A stretch of DNA of 17,225 nt from Deltaproteobacteria bacterium (lineage in GTDB: Bacteria; Desulfobacterota_D; UBA1144; Nemesobacterales; N074bin48), in NCBI GenBank assembly GCA_004356685.1, contig SMWS01000046.1:1-17225 (forward strand), given 5' to 3'. Of this stretch, positions 14,430-17,225 are shown in pieces; position 1 is the stretch's first letter, and each line of letters begins with the position of its first letter. The translations under genes and the position numbers were made by a program. The notes under the pieces were generated by a model. That model was given only the letters and a program-made list of their open reading frames with translations. It did not search any database and was not told the origin of the DNA.

Positions 14430-14477
14430 TAATGATTCCTCCATCCTAAAATATTATATCGGATATTGAGTATAATC

Positions 14478-14885
14478 TTAATTTTTCCTTACTGTTTCAT
14501 ATTCAGATATCAGATTTTTATCAAAGCTTTTCAGTACTGCGTTATTATCGAGGCAATATTTTAAAATTATAGCATCAATATAGTTTATTTTACCCTTTGT
14601 TTCTATGATTTTATCAACAATCTCATCATGAATTGTTTTTTGGTTTTCAACCCAGATAATATTCAGATTAGTCTCAAGCATCCTTAATTGTTCTAAGGCA
14701 GTCCTACAATCATATTTTCTTTCCCTGCATCTTCTTGCAATCACCGAATATATTTCTAAAAGGTTTACGCTTAGAGTATAAACTCTTTGCTCTCCTATAG
14801 CCTTTAATAAAGAAACTGCTTTTTTATGATGTACATCATTACTATCAAAAAGCGCAATAATTATATTTGAATCAATCAGTATCAT
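14478..14885 (-). CDS. PIN-domain ribonuclease toxin (VapC-like)
   Basis: A 135-residue PIN-domain protein. The four acidic metal ligands are in place: D5 (ILIDSNI), E44 (LLEIYSVI), D104 (NYIDAII) and D122 (KSFDKNL). The length is normal for VapC. VapC toxins are Mg2+-dependent RNases that cleave tRNA or rRNA when released from the antitoxin. The start overlaps the stop of the upstream antitoxin gene by 4 bases (ATGA), the standard toxin-antitoxin coupling. The target RNA is not predictable. Confidence 0.88.
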   Translation of the reverse strand: MILIDSNIIIALFDSNDVHHKKAVSLLKAIGEQRVYTLSVNLLEIYSVIARRCRERKYDCRTALEQLRMLETNLNIIWVENQKTIHDEIVDKIIETKGKINYIDAIILKYCLDNNAVLKSFDKNLISEYETVRKN

Positions 14886-15232
14886 TTATATAAATCCCTT
14901 TCATCCTTAACAGCATCACCACCTAAAGAGATAGTGCCTGCAAATTTCAACAGATTATTAGCAGTACCCATTTTTACTTTTTCGACTATTTCAACACCCA
15001 GTTTCCTAAGTATTCTAACAGCATCCTGGGTTGTAAAATCTAGAAGGGTAAAGTCATATCCCTTTTCTTGTAAAACTTCATATATAAGATTTTTTACAGG
15101 TATTTTCCTCTCCCCAACCAAGGCATAATAACTTTTACCTCTGCCAGCTATATTTCTCATAGCTGCATGTTCAATTTCTTTTTTTGATATGTGAGTTTCT
15201 CTTCCTCTCAAAATAAACTTATTAGCTTTCAT
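14882..15232 (-). CDS. Antitoxin of the PIN toxin pair, with unusual N-terminal domain
   Basis: A 116-residue protein directly upstream of, and 4 bases overlapping, the PIN toxin. The C-terminus LLKFAGTISLGGDAVKDERDLYK (94-116) has the 'AG.i.lGGDa..d...lY' form common at the end of antitoxins paired with PIN toxins, the part that usually blocks the toxin. The N-terminus (20-83) does not look like AbrB, RHH or Phd folds. It reads YYALVGERKIPVKNLI and then LDFTTQDAVRILRKLGVEIV, reminiscent of the 'Y.v..dG+.yPpK.vi..a....l...F.gg....~~L..lGF.vv' segment seen in some HNH/McrA-like proteins. That likeness is from memory and uncertain. Start support is modest (TAGGT 8-9 bases upstream). Autoregulation is likely through the palindrome at 15243-15268. 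Confidence 0.75.
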   Translation of the reverse strand: MKANKFILRGRETHISKKEIEHAAMRNIAGRGKSYYALVGERKIPVKNLIYEVLQEKGYDFTLLDFTTQDAVRILRKLGVEIVEKVKMGTANNLLKFAGTISLGGDAVKDERDLYK

Positions 15233-15242
15233 AGAAATTACC

Positions 15243-15268
15243 TACACTTACAGTATTATAGTAGTGTA
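15243..15268 (-). promoter_or_regulatory. Palindrome over the -10 box of the toxin-antitoxin promoter
   Basis: Arms TACACT (15243-15248) and AGTGTA (15263-15268) flank 14 bases that contain a perfect minus-strand TATAAT (15260-15255). The -10 box lies about 23 bases before the antitoxin start. The -35 region is poor (TTATTA at 17 bases). Such a palindrome covering the promoter is the usual form of an autoregulatory operator in toxin-antitoxin operons. Confidence 0.55.
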
Positions 15269-15346
15269 TGTTACGCATAATAATAAATTTGTAAATATCA
15301 ATTTCCTATTTTTATAGAACCGTTGTAAAGAAAACCTAAGCATTTT

Positions 15347-15373
15347 TTGATAACTTTATGATAAATGTATAAA
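15347..15373 (+). promoter_or_regulatory. Possible promoter ahead of the small ORF and ggt
   Basis: TTGATA (15347-15352) and TATAAA (15368-15373) are separated by 15 bases, shorter than ideal. The remainder of the 15233-15389 gap is AT-rich, with no hairpin terminator or RNA gene visible. The call is weak. Confidence 0.3.
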
Positions 15374-15389
15374 TAAAGGTAATTTTAAT

Positions 15390-15560
15390 ATGAATAATGA
15401 AAGTATGTCAGTTGAATTTACAGCTAGTAACAAATTATCTATAACACAAAAGGGTTTTGAGAAGTCTTATTGCTTTAAAATTATTATAAATGAGTTTACG
15501 AACTCTAAATCTTCAAATAAAAGCACTCTTAAATTTTTAAGGGAAATAATAGGGAAATAA
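15390..15560 (+). CDS. Hypothetical 56-residue ORF upstream of ggt
   Basis: An ATG-to-TAA frame of 56 codons (MNNESMSVEF to LREIIGK), basic and Ser/Lys/Ile-rich, with no signal peptide or recognised motif. AAAGGT lies about 10 bases before the ATG. The stop is two bases before the ggt ATG (TAATAATG), which is tight enough for translational coupling. It could be a small real protein, a leader peptide controlling ggt, or an accidental frame in AT-rich DNA. I do not recognise it. Confidence 0.35.
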   Translation: MNNESMSVEFTASNKLSITQKGFEKSYCFKIIINEFTNSKSSNKSTLKFLREIIGK

Positions 15561-15562
15561 TA

Positions 15563-17225
15563 ATGATTCTAATAAAATTAATGCTAAAATCATTACCTAT
15601 AAGATTGTTCTTAGCAATTTTTCTTGCTTTTTATTGTAATGATTCTATATCTGAACCCATAATCAGCTCAAACGAAATATTCCAGCCTGTAATTGCTCAA
15701 AGCGGCATGGTTGCATCAGATAACAAGTTAGCAACGGAAGCTGGGTTAAAGGTTTTGAGAGATGGAGGAAATGCAATTGATGCTGCTGTAACAGTTGGTT
15801 TTACGCTGGCAGCTACTTATCCAAGAGCAGGAAGCATTGGCGGCGGCGGTTTCATGCTTATATATCTTGCAGACTCAAAAGAAGTTGTTGCAATAGACTA
15901 CAGAGAAAAAGCGCCAAAAACTGCTACCGGAGAGATGTTTTTGGATGAATATGGAAATGTAGACCAAGAAAAATCCAGACATAGTTATTTAGCTGTAGGC
16001 GTTCCGGGAACCGTTGCAGGTCTATCACTGGCATTGCAAAAATACGGGACTATCTCTATCGATAAAGCATTAAAACCAGCCATAAAATACGCAAAAGATG
16101 GAATACCCGTAGATTACGAACTCAAAAATTCCTTACTGTCAGTAAAAGACAGAATGAAAAATTCTCCTGATGCCTATCATACTTTCTTTAAAGAAAACGG
16201 AGAGTCATATGAAATCGGCGAAAAAATAATACAAAAAGATTTAGCCTGGAGCTTAAAACAGATTAGTAAATATGGGAAAGATGCTTTTTATAAAGGAAAT
16301 ATAGCTAAAAAGATTGCCTTCGACATGAAGGAAAATGGAGGATTAATTACCATTGATGACCTAAGTTCATATAAACCTGTAATCAGAAAACCTGTTTATG
16401 GAACATACAGGGGTTATGAAATTTACTCAATGCCTCCTCCAAGCTCAGGGGGTATTCATCTAATACAAATGTTAAATATTTTGGAACGCTATCCTATAAG
16501 TGAGCTAGGTCATAATAATTCTAAAACTATTCATATAATGGCAGAGGCAATGAAACTCGCTTATGCAGACAGATCAAAATTCCTTGGTGATTCAGATTTT
16601 GTATCGGTTCCGATAAAACAGTTAACTTCAAAAAAATATGCAAAATCACTTAGTAAAAATATTGATCTGCAAAAAACTACTCCAAGCTCAACCATAAAGC
16701 CTGGAAATCCATATAACAGCGGTGGTAATGATACTACCCATTTCACAGTTATGGATAGATTTGGAAATGTTGTTTCAAACACCTATACAATTAATTTTAG
16801 CTACGGATCTAAAATCATTGCTAAAGGAACCGGCATCCTGCTCAATAACGAAATGGACGATTTTTCTGCAAAAACCGGCGTACCGAATGCTTATGGATTA
16901 ATTGGCGGGCAATACAATGCTATTGAACCTGAAAAGAGGATGTTGAGCTCTATGACTCCTACTATTATTCTAAAAGATGGGAAACCCTTTTTAGCTACTG
17001 GAAGCCCGGGAGGCAGTAGAATTATTACAACAGTACTACAGATTATTTCAAATGTTATCGATCATAATATGAATATAGCGACTGCGAGCTCATCCCCCCG
17101 ATTTCATCATCAGTGGCTTCCGGATATATTAAGATTAGAAAAGGGTTTTAGTACAGATACTATAAATATACTAAAAAACAAAGGTCATAAAATAAAAGTA
17201 GGAAGGGCGATGGGAAGTACTCAGA
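15563..17225 (+). CDS. ggt: Gamma-glutamyltransferase (glutathione hydrolase), 3' end outside window
   Basis: 554 codons are visible and remain open to the window edge; the family is about 570-590 residues, so only the end is missing. The proenzyme is exported and self-cleaves into two subunits; it transfers or hydrolyses the gamma-glutamyl group of glutathione. There is an N-terminal signal sequence (hydrophobic about 12-24). DYREKAP with R114 is the gamma-glutamyl-carboxylate Arg. PPPSSGGIHLIQM matches the conserved block. T391 in DTTHFTV is the self-cleavage and catalytic Thr, and FGNVVSNTYTINFSYG completes the family signature. GSPGGSRI forms the oxyanion-side loop. The start at 15563 follows AGGG at 15551-15554. 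A cysteine near the signal end (FYC) lacks a good lipobox. Confidence 0.95.
   Translation, partial: MILIKLMLKSLPIRLFLAIFLAFYCNDSISEPIISSNEIFQPVIAQSGMVASDNKLATEAGLKVLRDGGNAIDAAVTVGFTLAATYPRAGSIGGGGFMLIYLADSKEVVAIDYREKAPKTATGEMFLDEYGNVDQEKSRHSYLAVGVPGTVAGLSLALQKYGTISIDKALKPAIKYAKDGIPVDYELKNSLLSVKDRMKNSPDAYHTFFKENGESYEIGEKIIQKDLAWSLKQISKYGKDAFYKGNIAKKIAFDMKENGGLITIDDLSSYKPVIRKPVYGTYRGYEIYSMPPPSSGGIHLIQMLNILERYPISELGHNNSKTIHIMAEAMKLAYADRSKFLGDSDFVSVPIKQLTSKKYAKSLSKNIDLQKTTPSSTIKPGNPYNSGGNDTTHFTVMDRFGNVVSNTYTINFSYGSKIIAKGTGILLNNEMDDFSAKTGVPNAYGLIGGQYNAIEPEKRMLSSMTPTIILKDGKPFLATGSPGGSRIITTVLQIISNVIDHNMNIATASSSPRFHHQWLPDILRLEKGFSTDTINILKNKGHKIKVGRAMGSTQ

Noticed and set aside
14430..14444. Earlier in-frame ATG for the metzincin gene
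   Set aside because: This ATG overlaps the GGAGG that serves the ATG at 14429, and the shorter form gives a standard lipoprotein signal.

Overview
The window looks like chromosomal DNA from an AT-rich bacterium; by eye the GC content is well below 50%. Signal peptides, a lipobox lipoprotein, an HtrA periplasmic protease and a secreted gamma-glutamyltransferase suggest a cell with a periplasm (diderm). The conserved order prs-rplY-pth-...-rpsF-rpsR-rplI is typical of many bacterial phyla. A genus cannot be named from the sequence; an uncultured or deltaproteobacterium-like lineage is only a guess. No rRNA, tRNA, CRISPR array or insertion sequence was seen. No stretch over 300 bases is free of genes; the longest gap is about 180 bases, between groES and htrA.

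Layout. (1) 1-503, minus strand: the start of groEL and all of groES, behind a sigma70-like promoter and a CIRCE operator, so a classic HrcA-controlled heat-shock operon. (2) 570-3290, plus strand: a divergent operon of htrA (DegP/DegQ-type protease), an overlapping ridA, and an unrecognised protein whose C-terminus resembles archaemetzincin without its HExxH. (3) 3312-4121, minus: a Thi4-type thiazole synthase with the cysteine of the yeast single-turnover enzyme. (4) 4277-5077, plus: an exported DUF4412-like protein. (5) 5105-10853, minus: a seven-gene run prs, rplY/ctc, pth, hppA, rpsF, rpsR, rplI behind a good promoter at 10889-10916. It combines PRPP synthesis, translation and a K+-dependent membrane pyrophosphatase. 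Three of its ribosomal proteins (S6, L9, L25) carry low-complexity C-terminal tails. (6) 10949-12585, plus: a Rv0121-like PPOX flavin/F420 protein and a FIST sensory protein, both without an evident Shine-Dalgarno. (7) 12589-12990, minus: msrB. (8) 13110-15560, an accessory patch: a lipoprotein metzincin protease with calcium-type DxDGDG motifs, a PIN-toxin/antitoxin pair with its own palindromic operator, and a 56-codon orphan ORF. (9) 15563 to the end, plus: ggt, cut by the window edge.

How the genes fit together. Regions 1 and 2 form a divergent protein-quality-control locus: GroEL/ES in the cytoplasm, HtrA in the periplasm. A second palindrome (522-548) lies between the two promoters and is not explained by CIRCE. 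The prs operon links PRPP and pyrophosphate chemistry to ribosome biogenesis. The most unusual items are the HExxH-less archaemetzincin-like protein, the Cys-type bacterial Thi4, the (VKPEP)7 tail of S6, the metzincin lipoprotein, and the antitoxin with an N-terminal segment resembling one found in restriction-type HNH proteins.
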